DNA of 64,000 bases from an uncultured Prevotella sp. (GTDB lineage Bacteria > Bacteroidota > Bacteroidia > Bacteroidales > Bacteroidaceae), in assembly GCA_905233165.1 (NCBI GenBank), contig CAJODL010000001.1:455313-519312 (forward strand). Reading direction: 5' to 3'. Below the pieces are notes generated by a model that saw only the letters and a list, made by a program, of their open reading frames with translations, did no database searches and was not told where the DNA came from. Below, piece after piece: positions 49,252 to 58,596 of the stretch (position 1 is the first letter of the stretch; each line of letters begins with the position of its first letter). Both the position numbers and the translations under genes were made by a program.

Positions 49252-49791
49252 ATGAAGATATATACAAAGACTGGTGATAAGGGAATGACATCGTTGGCAG
49301 ATGGCCAGCGGGTGTCAAAGTGTTGTGAACGCTTAGAGGCGTATGGTACTGTCGATGAGTTGAATTCTCAGTTGGGCCTGCTGATGACCTATTGTGGTGA
49401 GCAGGACAATAATTTCCTGATGGAGGTACAACGAAACCTTTTTGTTGTCGGTGGTTGTCTGGCAGGAGCGGAGATTGATAAACCGCTTTCTACGGAAGGC
49501 ATGGAGGCAGAGATAGACCGCCTCACGGCTATCGTGGAAGAGGCACAGGAAGATAAACGCTTCCACTTCATACTGCCTGGTGGTAGCAGGGCTGCGGCCA
49601 TAGCACACGTCTGCCGCACCGTTTGCCGTAGGGCAGAACGGGCGATGCTGAGGGTTGAAAGTGAAAAGATAAAAGATAAAAGTGAAAAGTCAGACGGGCT
49701 GGTGAGGTATGTCAACAGGTTGAGCGACTACCTCTTCATCCTTGCCAGAAAACTAAACGTTGACAGCAATACTAAAGATGTAATCCTTTGA
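49252..49791 (+). CDS. Cob(I)alamin adenosyltransferase, PduO type
   Basis: 179 aa from ATG 49252; a TTG at 49240 in frame overlaps the -7 box. Family motifs: MKIYTKTGDKGMTSLADGQR (ATP-binding loop), RLEAYGTVDELNSQLG, FILPGGSRAAAIAHVCRTVCRRAER, and VRYVNRLSDYLFILARKLN. It transfers the adenosyl group from ATP to reduced B12. Residues about 135-148 (VESEKIKDKSEKSD) are coded by a heptamer array and widen a loop before the last helix. Its 3' end overlaps convergent metF by 20 bp. Its neighbours metF/metH also use folate/B12 chemistry. Confidence 0.92.
   Translation: MKIYTKTGDKGMTSLADGQRVSKCCERLEAYGTVDELNSQLGLLMTYCGEQDNNFLMEVQRNLFVVGGCLAGAEIDKPLSTEGMEAEIDRLTAIVEEAQEDKRFHFILPGGSRAAAIAHVCRTVCRRAERAMLRVESEKIKDKSEKSDGLVRYVNRLSDYLFILARKLNVDSNTKDVIL
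49654..49695 (+). repeat. 7-bp tandem array inside the adenosyltransferase gene (six units, in frame)
   Basis: GTTGAAA, GTGAAAA, GATAAAA, GATAAAA, GTGAAAA, GTCAGAC: 42 bp, 14 codons. It has the same length as the array in cobA-hemD but a different unit. Confidence 0.8.
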
Positions 49792-50737
49792 CTATCTCCT
49801 CCACCTGCTGGGTGCGGGTCATAGTATAGAAATGTAATATGGCGAAGCCTTCCTTCAAGAGGGTTTCGCCTTGCTTTATGCCCCATTCAATGCCCACCTT
49901 CTTTACCTCGTCGTTGTTTTGGCACGCCATAACCTTCTCCACCAGCTCCTGTGGCAAATCGACAGCAAAGGTCTGCGGCAGAATGGTTAGCTGCGTCTTT
50001 GTAGCAAAAGGCTTCAGGCCTGGGAGGATAGGGACATTGATACCTGCCGCTCTGCATCTGTCGCGGAAACGCAACAGGGTATCGGTGTCGTAGCATATCT
50101 GGGTGGCGATATACTCTGCTCCGGCATCAATCTTTTGTTTCAGGTAGTCGATGTCGGTCTGTGCATTGGGTGACTCCACGTGTTTCTCGGGATAGCCTGC
50201 CACACCGATGCAGAACTCCGAGCGGTGGTTCGTATTGGGTTCGGCATCAATGAAGATGCCTCGGTTCATATCGCTTATCTGCTTCACCAGCGCATCAGCA
50301 TGCGCATGTCCGCCTGGGACGGGGACGAAGCGGTTTGTGCCTGGCATAGCATCACCGCGCAGAGCTAAGACATTCTTGATGCTGAGGAAGTCGAGGTCTA
50401 TCAGCAGGTCCTCGATGTCATACTTCGTCTGCCCGCCACAGATGACGTGAGGCACCACCTCGATGCCGTATTTCTGCTTTATGCGAGCACACACGCCAGT
50501 AGTTCCGGGACGACGACGCACCACGTGCTTCTCAATCAGACCGTCGGGACGCTCGGTATATTTCATCTCCTCACGGTGGGAAGTGACGTTGATGAATGCC
50601 GGGTCGTAAGGCATCAGTGAGTCGATGGCATCAAAGATAGAGTGGATGCCGTCACCCTTGAGCGGTGGAAGCAACTCAAACGAAAAACGTTTCTGGCCGT
50701 TGGCCTCTGCATTCTTTATGATATCGGTAACTCTCAT
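49772..50737 (-). CDS. metF: 5,10-methylenetetrahydrofolate reductase
   Basis: 321 aa. MetF barrel features: FSFELLPPLKGDG with the conserved Glu, FINVTSHREE, GVCARIKQKYGIEVVPHVICGG, DYLKQKIDAGAEYIATQICYD, ILPGLKPFATKTQL. It is somewhat longer than E. coli MetF (296). It reduces methylene-THF to methyl-THF, the methyl donor of MetH just upstream on the same strand (145 bp away). Confidence 0.93.
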   Translation of the reverse strand: MRVTDIIKNAEANGQKRFSFELLPPLKGDGIHSIFDAIDSLMPYDPAFINVTSHREEMKYTERPDGLIEKHVVRRRPGTTGVCARIKQKYGIEVVPHVICGGQTKYDIEDLLIDLDFLSIKNVLALRGDAMPGTNRFVPVPGGHAHADALVKQISDMNRGIFIDAEPNTNHRSEFCIGVAGYPEKHVESPNAQTDIDYLKQKIDAGAEYIATQICYDTDTLLRFRDRCRAAGINVPILPGLKPFATKTQLTILPQTFAVDLPQELVEKVMACQNNDEVKKVGIEWGIKQGETLLKEGFAILHFYTMTRTQQVEEIVKGLHL

Positions 50738-50747
50738 AATTTAATAA

Positions 50748-50815
50748 ATGGAAGTTAAAGTGGAAGTTAAATTGGAAGAAAATTCGCTTCGCTCATGGAA
50801 GTTAAATTGGAAGTT
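50748..50815. repeat. 12-bp imperfect repeats (GGAAGTTAAATT)
   Basis: Four copies of GGAAGTTAAANT-like units between metH and metF, broken by AAAATTCGCTTCGCTCAT. No gene or clear promoter is seen in the 145-bp gap. Confidence 0.55.
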
Positions 50816-50882
50816 ACCATTTGCAATCAGCAGTAGTATTGTCCTGCGCAAAGCGCATAACTCCCAATATGATTCCATAAAC

Positions 50883-53800
50883 TTATACATTAAAATATTT
50901 TGTTGGGGTGTTTGCAAATAATAATCCGCAGATTGTTTCGCCCGGGATAATCATATTTGTTTCTGTCAGGGAGAGGAAATCTACTCCGAGCAAATCGAAG
51001 ACATCGCGTTTCAGTGCGTGGTCAGGGCATGCTCCATATCCGAACGCCATCCTGATGTGGCTTGTGCCCCATCCGATACGCTTTTCCAGATATTCTGCCA
51101 ATGCCTCTGTCAGGCGGTCGCAAAGCAACTTCGCTATCGTGGCACGATATTCATCGTTGTTGCTGCGATAGTGCTCCTGCAGTTCCTTCAGACCAATTCC
51201 TGCACTTACTACGAATGGACAAATGAAATCATTACCCTCTTCTTTGCGCAGTATGTAGTCGGCAAGACACTTGCTCTCGCCTTCTGCATTTTTGCTGCGT
51301 GGCATAGGAAGGATGTGACCGTTTATCACGATTTCATCGTATGGAGTGCTGTAAGCCGGCATTATCTGTGCCTTTGCTATGAGGCGGACGGTATTCTGCA
51401 CCTCTATCTCGCGGAGCATCTGTTCTGCATCAGCCTTGAGCTGCTGGCCGTCACTCTCGGTGCGGGTATTGCCCTTCAGGCCCCAGGCTTGGAAGAACAT
51501 ATTCCAATTGATATATTGCCTTACCTTTGCTAAGGAAACCTCTTCATAGAATGGACGCATCGCTTCCTGGGACGGTATGGCTACTTCTGTAACCTTCTTT
51601 ATATGACGCCGCTGACGTGCTTCGGCAAGAGAGAAACTCTGTGGTGCCTTCTCCTGCTGGGCAGCGGTATATTCTTGCCTTAGCTGTTCCTGTTGCGCCT
51701 TTACGTCTGCTATATAGTCAGCACTATTCTCTCCTAACAGATGTCGTATGATGTTGGCATTTTCCGCTGCTGATGGGGAATGGATAACAATGCAATCCTC
51801 ATATTCGGGTGCCATCTTTACTGCTGTATGCACATCGCTGGTGGTAGCACCGCCTACGATAACAGGGATTCTCATTCCTCTACGATGGAGTTCCTGCAGC
51901 ACCTTTATCATCTCGTCAAGGGACGGCGTGATAAGGCCTGACAGACAGATAACAGGGGAGTGCTCCTGTGCTGCTGTATCAACGATAGTATTTGTCTCTA
52001 CCATTACGCCAAGGTCGTGAACCTTGAAGCCGTTGCACTGCAATACGACAGCAGAGATATTCTTGCCGATGTCGTGAACATCACCCCTTACTGTTGCAAA
52101 AACAATAGGGGCAGCAGAATAGGAACTCTTAGTATCTTCGTTGTCTGCCTCTGCACTTTCCTGTGCCATATATGGCTCCAATACTGCAACGGCCTTCTTC
52201 ATCACCCTTGCAGACTTCACCACCTGAGGCAGGAACATCTTTCCTTCGCCAAACAGACGACCGACCTCCTCCATTGCTGGCATGAGGTATGTGTCGATAA
52301 CAGCCAGGGGTGCTGACACTTCTTTCAGCGCCTGAGTTGTTAATTCCTCGATTTCATCGGTAATGCCCTTCAGAAAAGCTCGTGAGATACGTGAGTGTAG
52401 GTCGCCACCCTCTTGTGACGCTGCAGCGGTTTCTTTTGCAGAAGATGATGCTTCAGGCTTATGGCTTTCAGCGTATGCCATCAATCTGTCACCGGCTGTT
52501 TCATCCCGGTTGAGAATTACATCTTCCACAATTTTTCGCAAATCCTCTGGAATCTCCGAATAGATTGTTGTCATTGCAGGGTTTACGATACTCATATCAA
52601 GTCCTGCCTGCATAGCATGATAGAGGAAGACGGAATGCATCGCCTGCCTTATGACATTGTTGCCCCTGAAGGAGAATGAAAGGTTGGAAATACCTCCAGA
52701 CAGATGCACCTCAGGCATCTCTTGACGTATCGTCCGGCAGGCCTCAATAAAGGCACGGGCATAATCGTTGTGCTCAGGCATACCGGTTGCTACGGCAAGC
52801 ACATTTGGGTCGAAGATGATATCTTGTGTAGGGAAACCGATATCCTTCAGTAATGCGTATGCTCTGCGTGCCACGGAAACTTTTCTCTCGTAGGAGTCTG
52901 CCTGCCCTTGCTCGTCGAATAACATTACGACAGTAGCGGCTCCCATGGATTGTATGTGGCGGGCTTTTTTCAAAAACGGTTCTTCACCTTCTTTTAAAGA
53001 TATACTGTTGACGATGCTCTTACCCTGCACATTCTCCAGGCCAGCTTTGATTATCTCCCACTTCGAAGAGTCAATCATTATCGGCACTTTTGCTATTTCG
53101 GGTTCTGCCGCAATGAGGCGTAGGAATGTAGTCATTACTTCTACACCTTCTATCATGCCGTCATCCATGCAGATATCTATTACCTGTGCTCCATTCTCCA
53201 CCTGCTGACGGGCAATGGAGAGGGCTGCTTCGTAGTCCTTGGCTGCTATCAGCTTCTTGAATTTCGCAGAACCGGCAACATTTGTTCTCTCACCTACATT
53301 TATAAAGGTATTATCGAGTTGCAGGGGCTCCAGGCCGCTTAGGATAGTTGACAGTTGACAGTTGATAGTTGATAGTTGACAAGTGACAGTTGAGAGGTGA
53401 GAGGTGGGGGTGTATTGTCTGACAACCTCTTTCAACGCCCTGATGTGGTCAGGTGTCGTTCCGCAGCAGCCTCCGAATATGTTTATTCGCAAACCGTCTT
53501 CGAGGGCTTGCCTGGCATTTTCTGCAAATGTTTCAGGCGTTTCGTCATATTCTCCCATTACATTCGGGAGTCCGGCATTTGGGTGTACTGAGATGTTGTA
53601 AGGAACAATCTCATTGAGGCGTTTGATGTATGGAAGGAGTTGCTTTGCTCCAAATCCGCAGTTCAAACCTACTGAAAACAGAATGCTGCTCTGTGTCTCG
53701 GGACGAGAGGGTAGGGCAGTACCTCCGATAGAAGCCACAAATGCTTCTAAGGTCTGACCGCTTAATGTTCTTCCGGAATTGTCGCTGAGGGTAACACTAA

Positions 53801-54356
53801 CCATCACTGGCATCACGATACCCATCTCCTTGCAGACATCTTCTATTGCCTTCATGGCACATTTGCAGTTGAGGGTATCGAAGACAGTTTCTACGAGCAG
53901 GAGGTCTGCTCCTCCGTCGATAAGTCCTCGCACCTGGTCGCAATAGGTATCGTGCATCTCTTGGAATGATACCTCACGCGATTCGGGGGTGTTGACATCT
54001 GTGGACATAGAAAGAGTCTTGCTCGTAGGACCGATGCTTCCTGCAACGAGCACAGTATCTCCTGCAGCCTCGCGTGCTATCTCAGCTGCTCTCTTGCTAA
54101 TATCGTAAACCTTATCTTCCAGACCATATTCCGTCAATGAAAAGCGGTTGCAGTTAAAGGAGTTTGTTTCTATTATATCCGCTCCTGCTGCAATGTAGTC
54201 AAGGTGCATCTGTCTTACAAGTTGTGGATTTGTAAGACATAGCGCATCATTGCAGCCGCTGCTCCCGTGCTGTTGAAGATATGTTCCGGTTGCGCCATCC
54301 AAAATGAGCACTCGCTCATTGATTTGTGTTTGTATTTCTGATATACTCTTTCTCAT
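50883..54356 (-). CDS. metH: Cobalamin-dependent methionine synthase
   Basis: 1157 aa (E. coli MetH 1227). Homocysteine domain 1 to about 315 with [14 protein letters not shown] and zinc Cys pair [10 protein letters not shown]. Pterin domain about 340-600 ([18 protein letters not shown]). B12 cap and Rossmann domain about 640-890, with the lower-ligand His in [11 protein letters not shown] and [12 protein letters not shown] reactivation domain about 930-1157 ([30 protein letters not shown]). Methyl-THF to homocysteine transfer in the cytoplasm. The linker between the first two domains contains a 63-bp heptamer array. It is downstream of ddl (58-bp gap) and upstream of metF. Confidence 0.95.
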   Translation of the reverse strand: MRKSISEIQTQINERVLILDGATGTYLQQHGSSGCNDALCLTNPQLVRQMHLDYIAAGADIIETNSFNCNRFSLTEYGLEDKVYDISKRAAEIAREAAGDTVLVAGSIGPTSKTLSMSTDVNTPESREVSFQEMHDTYCDQVRGLIDGGADLLLVETVFDTLNCKCAMKAIEDVCKEMGIVMPVMVSVTLSDNSGRTLSGQTLEAFVASIGGTALPSRPETQSSILFSVGLNCGFGAKQLLPYIKRLNEIVPYNISVHPNAGLPNVMGEYDETPETFAENARQALEDGLRINIFGGCCGTTPDHIRALKEVVRQYTPTSHLSTVTCQLSTINCQLSTILSGLEPLQLDNTFINVGERTNVAGSAKFKKLIAAKDYEAALSIARQQVENGAQVIDICMDDGMIEGVEVMTTFLRLIAAEPEIAKVPIMIDSSKWEIIKAGLENVQGKSIVNSISLKEGEEPFLKKARHIQSMGAATVVMLFDEQGQADSYERKVSVARRAYALLKDIGFPTQDIIFDPNVLAVATGMPEHNDYARAFIEACRTIRQEMPEVHLSGGISNLSFSFRGNNVIRQAMHSVFLYHAMQAGLDMSIVNPAMTTIYSEIPEDLRKIVEDVILNRDETAGDRLMAYAESHKPEASSSAKETAAASQEGGDLHSRISRAFLKGITDEIEELTTQALKEVSAPLAVIDTYLMPAMEEVGRLFGEGKMFLPQVVKSARVMKKAVAVLEPYMAQESAEADNEDTKSSYSAAPIVFATVRGDVHDIGKNISAVVLQCNGFKVHDLGVMVETNTIVDTAAQEHSPVICLSGLITPSLDEMIKVLQELHRRGMRIPVIVGGATTSDVHTAVKMAPEYEDCIVIHSPSAAENANIIRHLLGENSADYIADVKAQQEQLRQEYTAAQQEKAPQSFSLAEARQRRHIKKVTEVAIPSQEAMRPFYEEVSLAKVRQYINWNMFFQAWGLKGNTRTESDGQQLKADAEQMLREIEVQNTVRLIAKAQIMPAYSTPYDEIVINGHILPMPRSKNAEGESKCLADYILRKEEGNDFICPFVVSAGIGLKELQEHYRSNNDEYRATIAKLLCDRLTEALAEYLEKRIGWGTSHIRMAFGYGACPDHALKRDVFDLLGVDFLSLTETNMIIPGETICGLLFANTPTKYFNV
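53346..53408 (-). repeat. 7-bp tandem array inside metH (nine units, in frame)
   Basis: AGTTGAC, AGTTGAC, AGTTGAT, AGTTGAT, AGTTGAC, AAGTGAC, AGTTGAG, AGGTGAG, AGGTGGG on the plus strand: 63 bp, 21 codons. In MetH it codes [18 protein letters not shown] (about residues 317-337) between the homocysteine and pterin domains. Confidence 0.9.
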
Positions 54357-54414
54357 ATCTTGCCTAAGGAAGAGATTTTGTGTGTTGGGGGTGGAAAATG
54401 GGCTATGTTATGTT

Positions 54415-55413
54415 TTAGGAAAACTGATTTTCAACGATTTCCTTCAATACCTCTCCTATATCCAACCCAGCAGCACGCACCTGCTGTGGTATGAAGGATG
54501 TCTGGGTCATACCAGGTGTGGTGTTTATCTCCAGCATCCTGATTTTTGCCTCTGCCGGTGTGTGTGGGTTCTTGATGATATAGTCGATACGTATAATGCC
54601 GTTGGCATGCAGGATGTCGTATATAGCAGATGTTATTTTTGCTACACGCTCAGCCACCTCTGGTGCCATACGGGCAGGAGTGATTTCCTGAACCTGACCG
54701 TTATACTTTGCATCATAGTCGAAGAATTCATTCTCGCTGACAACCTCTGTAGCAGGGAATACAACACTCTTCTGCTTTGTTTTGTAAACGCCCTGTGATA
54801 TCTCCATACCCTCAAGGAATCCCTCAATCATAACGACATCACTCTGGCCGAATGACAACTCTAACGCCTTTGGCATATCGGCAAACGATTTTACCTTGCT
54901 GACTCCAAAAGAAGAACCGTCGGCAGCAGGCTTTACGAAACAAGGGTAACCAACTGTTTCCTTGATGCGTTCATCGGTGACAGCGCTCTCTTCGCCTTTG
55001 CGTACCAAGATGCTGTCGGCAACAGATACTCCAAACCCTTTCAGGTAGTTGTTGAGAACAAACTTATCGAAGGTAAGAGCCTCTACGAGTACACCACTGG
55101 TGCTGTATGGCAGGCCGATAAGATCCAGATATCCTTGCAGCTGACCATTCTCGCCTGGAGTACCATGAATAGTGATATAGGCATAATCAAATGTCACCTT
55201 TTTGCCATTCTCCATGAATGAGAAATCATTCTTGTCAATAGGCGCCTGTGTGCCATCAGACAGTTTCACATGCCAGTCACCTTTCTTGAGGTCAACGATA
55301 TAGAGGTTGTAGTCACCCTCATGGAAGAAGGAGTATATACCTGCTCCTGAACGCAGAGAAACATCATGCTCTGATGAGTCTCCACCACATATTATTGCTA
55401 TAGTTCTTTTCAT
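54415..55413 (-). CDS. ddl: D-alanine-D-alanine ligase
   Basis: 332 aa from ATG 55413 (MKRTIAIICGGDSSEHDVSL). A frame opening at 55491 would include the promoter. ATP-grasp features: ITIHGTPGENGQLQGYLDL, GLPYSTSGV, PCFVKPAADGSSFGV, MLEINTTPGMTQTSFIP. It makes the D-Ala-D-Ala dipeptide of peptidoglycan. The ATG is 9 bp from the -7 box, so the leader is very short. Followed by metH on the same strand. Confidence 0.93.
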   Translation of the reverse strand: MKRTIAIICGGDSSEHDVSLRSGAGIYSFFHEGDYNLYIVDLKKGDWHVKLSDGTQAPIDKNDFSFMENGKKVTFDYAYITIHGTPGENGQLQGYLDLIGLPYSTSGVLVEALTFDKFVLNNYLKGFGVSVADSILVRKGEESAVTDERIKETVGYPCFVKPAADGSSFGVSKVKSFADMPKALELSFGQSDVVMIEGFLEGMEISQGVYKTKQKSVVFPATEVVSENEFFDYDAKYNGQVQEITPARMAPEVAERVAKITSAIYDILHANGIIRIDYIIKNPHTPAEAKIRMLEINTTPGMTQTSFIPQQVRAAGLDIGEVLKEIVENQFS

Positions 55414-55422
55414 AATTGTGTG

Positions 55423-55430
55423 CAAAGGTA
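55423..55430 (-). promoter_or_regulatory. -7 box of ddl
   Basis: CAAAGGTA on plus, TACCTTTG on minus, followed by GCAC. Divergent from the LytTR promoter at 55535. Confidence 0.75.
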
Positions 55431-55534
55431 CGATTAAGTTATGAATAATGCAAAAAAATAAGAATTTATTTTTGTTTTTGGGCATTATCATGACGAAGTA
55501 CCTTATTTTCTTATGTTATTTGTCATTTATGTGG

Positions 55535-55542
55535 TATCTTTG
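55535..55542 (+). promoter_or_regulatory. -7 box of the LytTR regulator gene
   Basis: TATCTTTG followed by GCAAGCG, 23 bp before ATG 55566. Confidence 0.7.
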
Positions 55543-55565
55543 CAAGCGATTATTCGTGCCAAATC

Positions 55566-56312
55566 ATGAAAATATTGATATTCGATATAGATGTACAGAA
55601 TTATCATTTCATATGTAGCGTCCTTGAAGATTATGATGTCAGATATGAGGTGATAGGTCCTTTTACTACAATCGAGCAATGTCGTGATTACCTGTTGCGA
55701 CACAAGGATATTGATATCATTATTACAGATGTTATGTTAGGTAATGATTTGGTTTTTGATGTCCTGAATATCGTTCCCAATTATGTACCGATTGTCTTTG
55801 TCACCTCACATGAGGAATATGCTTTGAAGGCATTTGAGTATCACAGCTTGTCATATCTTATCAAACCCGTTGAAGAAGCAGATTTGATTAAGGCTATCTC
55901 AAAAGCTGTACGATTACGTAAAGTATCACCATTGCTAACCCCACAAGGTAGTTGGTCAAATGGGGGAGGAGAGCATTCTCGGATTGTTGTCAAAACATTT
56001 AATGGTGAACGCATAATCTACTTCTCTACAATAAGATACGTAGTTTCCGAGCAAAAGAATACTTACATAAAACTACTCGACGGCAATTCCTATCGTGTAG
56101 ATAAAACCTTAGACGAGATGGTAACAGAGTTGGGAGAAGAAAAATTTAAGAAGGTAAACAGAAAATTTATTGTGCCAATAGAGCAGGTTCTGGGTACCGA
56201 AAGAAGGGAAAACGGAAAGTTGCGTATTCTGTTGAAAGGTAAAAATTTTCCAGATATTATTGTCAGTCGCACACGCAAAAGAGAAATGTGCGAATGGTTA
56301 AAGATGTCGTGA
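55566..56312 (+). CDS. LytTR-family response regulator
   Basis: 248 aa. Receiver domain 1-120 with D55 (IIITDVMLGND), Thr in FVTSHEE and Lys in SYLIKPVEEAD. LytTR DNA-binding domain about 140-245 (IIYFSTIRYVVSEQKNTYIKLLDG, VNRKFIVPIEQV). No histidine kinase is next to it, so it is an orphan here. Placed between ddl and the acyl-CoA ligase run, either of which it might regulate. Confidence 0.88.
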   Translation: MKILIFDIDVQNYHFICSVLEDYDVRYEVIGPFTTIEQCRDYLLRHKDIDIIITDVMLGNDLVFDVLNIVPNYVPIVFVTSHEEYALKAFEYHSLSYLIKPVEEADLIKAISKAVRLRKVSPLLTPQGSWSNGGGEHSRIVVKTFNGERIIYFSTIRYVVSEQKNTYIKLLDGNSYRVDKTLDEMVTELGEEKFKKVNRKFIVPIEQVLGTERRENGKLRILLKGKNFPDIIVSRTRKREMCEWLKMS

Positions 56313-56384
56313 CATTTCGTCGCTAAAAAACGACGTTTCGGTATTTTTACATCAAAATTTTATATTATAATTTTCTTTATTTCT

Positions 56385-56392
56385 TACTTTTG
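56385..56392 (+). promoter_or_regulatory. -7 box of the thioesterase/ligase operon
   Basis: TACTTTTG followed by GCAACC. The 82-bp leader to ATG 56475 contains repeated AAATGCAC units and an inverted TGCACA/TGTGCA (56416-56437). Confidence 0.65.
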
Positions 56393-56474
56393 CAACCGCT
56401 AAACGATAAAAAAATGCACAAATGCACAAAATGTGCAGATGTGAGCATTAAAACAGTTCGTGAAGGGTTACAAA

Positions 56475-56915
56475 ATGGAGAAAACAAGTGATATATTTCA
56501 TCATCAGATGCCTGCGCAGCTGAGATTCTCAGATGTTGACAGGTTTGGTCATGTCAATAATTCGGTTTACTTCTCATTATTTGATATGTGCAAGACTCGC
56601 TACTTCTTTGATGTAGTGGGGAAGGACTTCTTTGAGAAAATGTCAACTGTGATTGTTCATATAGATGCGAATTTTATTTCTCCAGTATATTTTCCTGATG
56701 AAATCGTTATCCAAACAGCTATCAGCAAGTTAGGACACAAAAGTTTTACTGTTATTCAGCGTGCCATAAATAAACGTACAGAAGATGTGAAGTGTGAATG
56801 TGAGACAGTAATGGTGATGGTGGATAATGAAGCGAAACTATCAGTTGAAATTTCAGATGACTTCAGAGCGAAGGTAATAGCATTTGAAAAAAATGAAAAC
56901 CTTGCAAAACAATAA
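56475..56915 (+). CDS. Hotdog-fold acyl-CoA thioesterase (4HBT/YbgC-like)
   Basis: 146 aa from ATG 56475 (GTG at 56460 possible). The catalytic opening RFSDVDRFGHVNNSVYFSLF has the Asp and HVNN motif of 4-hydroxybenzoyl-CoA thioesterase-like enzymes. It should cleave short or aromatic acyl-CoA in the cytoplasm. It is 5 bp from an acyl-CoA ligase gene, so the operon can both form and break CoA thioesters. Substrate is not predictable from sequence. Confidence 0.82.
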   Translation: MEKTSDIFHHQMPAQLRFSDVDRFGHVNNSVYFSLFDMCKTRYFFDVVGKDFFEKMSTVIVHIDANFISPVYFPDEIVIQTAISKLGHKSFTVIQRAINKRTEDVKCECETVMVMVDNEAKLSVEISDDFRAKVIAFEKNENLAKQ

Positions 56916-56920
56916 ATAGT

Positions 56921-58576
56921 ATGTTAAACAAGTTTCTAAAAAAAGAGGAATTCTCATCTTACGAGGATTTTATGCAAGGTTTCAAGGTACAAGTGCCAGA
57001 AGACTTCAACTTCGGCTACGATGTTGTTGATGCTTGGGCAAAGGCTTTGCCAGAAAAGGAGGCGTTGCTATGGGCAAACGATAAAGGTGACGTCAAACAT
57101 GTGACCTATGGTGCCTTTAAGAATATCTCTGACCAATGTGCTGCTTTCTTCCAGGGTATTGGTATTGAGAAAGGCGACCGTGTGATGCTGATTCTTAAAA
57201 GACGTGTCGAATGGTGGTATGCTATGGTTGCCCTTCATAAGATTGGCGCTGTTGCAATACCGGCTACTCACATGTTGACAGACAAAGATATAATGTATAG
57301 GTGTCATATGGCTGGTATCAGTTGCATAATATCATGTGGTGACCCTATCGTTTTGGGACATGTGCAGAAAGCTCGCAGGTTCTGCCCGATGCTACGTCAT
57401 TGTATATCTATCGGTCCTCTCGTTCCTAATGGCTTTTACGATTTCTGGCGTGGATTACAGGAGGCTGCACCTTTAGAGAAAATCAAGAGAAATAAAGTAA
57501 CAGACAATTTTCTTCTGTATTTTACAAGTGGTACAACAGGAGAGCCAAAGATGGTGATGCATGATTATTCCTATCCTTTGGCACATATTGTTACAGCAAA
57601 ATATTGGCACAACCTTAATGATGAATCCCTTCACCTCACACTTGCTGATACAGGATGGGGCAAGGCTGCATGGGGTAAGTTCTATGGGCAGATGATTGCT
57701 GGGGCTACGGTTTTCGTTTATGATTATGAAGGACATTTCAAGCCGACAGAACTGTTGAGGGTAATGCAGGATTTCAAAATCACTTCATTCTGTGCTCCAC
57801 CAACGATATACAGATTCCTTGTGCGTGAGAATATAGAGGAATATGATTTGTCTTCACTAAAATGGTGTACTACAGCCGGTGAGCCGCTTAATCCGAGTAT
57901 TTTCGAGAAGTGGCACGACAGAACAGGCATCATAATTCGTGAAGCCTACGGCCAGACAGAAACAACAATGGTTGTTGGCACATATCCTTGGGTTACTCCA
58001 AAGCCAGGAGCAATGGGCCTTAGAAATCCTCAATATGATATAGATGTTGTCGATGAAAAAGGCAATTCTGTAGCTCCGATGGAGCAGGGAGAACTGGTAA
58101 TAAAGATGAGAGAGGAGAAACCCCTTGGACTCTTTAAGAAGTATTATCGCAATGAAGAGATGACAGAACATCGCATTGTTGACGGAAAGTATCATACAGG
58201 CGATGTTGTGTACTATGACCAAGACGGCTATTTATGGTTCGTATCCCGTATCGACGATGTGATAAAGACTTCAGGCTATCGTGTAGGTCCTTTTGAGGTG
58301 GAGTCAGCCCTGATGACACATCCGGCAGTTCTTGAGTGCGCTGTTACAGCTGTTCCTGACGACCTGAGAGGACAGATAGTGAAGGCTACAATAGTGCTCA
58401 ACAATGAATATAAGGATAAGGCATCTGAAAATCTTGTAAAAGAGCTTCAGGCCCATGTGAAACGTGAGACAGCACCATATAAATATCCTCGCATAATAGA
58501 TTTCGTTGATGAATTGCCAAAAACAATCAGCGGAAAGGTGCAGCGAGCAGCTATAAGAAAGGAAGATTCTAAATAA
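56921..58576 (+). CDS. AMP-forming acyl-CoA ligase (acetyl/medium-chain type)
   Basis: 551 aa. ANL superfamily motifs: P-loop YFTSGTTGEPKMV (about residue 203), REAYGQTETT, YHTGDVVYYDQDGYLWFVSRIDDVIKTSGYRVGPFEVE and the catalytic Lys in PKTISGKVQR. The WARP-like DTGWGKAAWGKFYG segment is that of acetoacetyl/medium-chain acyl-CoA synthetases. It adenylates a carboxylate and transfers it to CoA. It is followed 20 bp later by a second ligase of a different subfamily. Confidence 0.88.
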   Translation: MLNKFLKKEEFSSYEDFMQGFKVQVPEDFNFGYDVVDAWAKALPEKEALLWANDKGDVKHVTYGAFKNISDQCAAFFQGIGIEKGDRVMLILKRRVEWWYAMVALHKIGAVAIPATHMLTDKDIMYRCHMAGISCIISCGDPIVLGHVQKARRFCPMLRHCISIGPLVPNGFYDFWRGLQEAAPLEKIKRNKVTDNFLLYFTSGTTGEPKMVMHDYSYPLAHIVTAKYWHNLNDESLHLTLADTGWGKAAWGKFYGQMIAGATVFVYDYEGHFKPTELLRVMQDFKITSFCAPPTIYRFLVRENIEEYDLSSLKWCTTAGEPLNPSIFEKWHDRTGIIIREAYGQTETTMVVGTYPWVTPKPGAMGLRNPQYDIDVVDEKGNSVAPMEQGELVIKMREEKPLGLFKKYYRNEEMTEHRIVDGKYHTGDVVYYDQDGYLWFVSRIDDVIKTSGYRVGPFEVESALMTHPAVLECAVTAVPDDLRGQIVKATIVLNNEYKDKASENLVKELQAHVKRETAPYKYPRIIDFVDELPKTISGKVQRAAIRKEDSK

Positions 58577-58596
58577 CAATAATAATACTAAACAAA

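Noticed and set aside
54642..54827. Small frame inside ddl
   Set aside because: It is in another frame of a well-supported gene and has no signal of its own.
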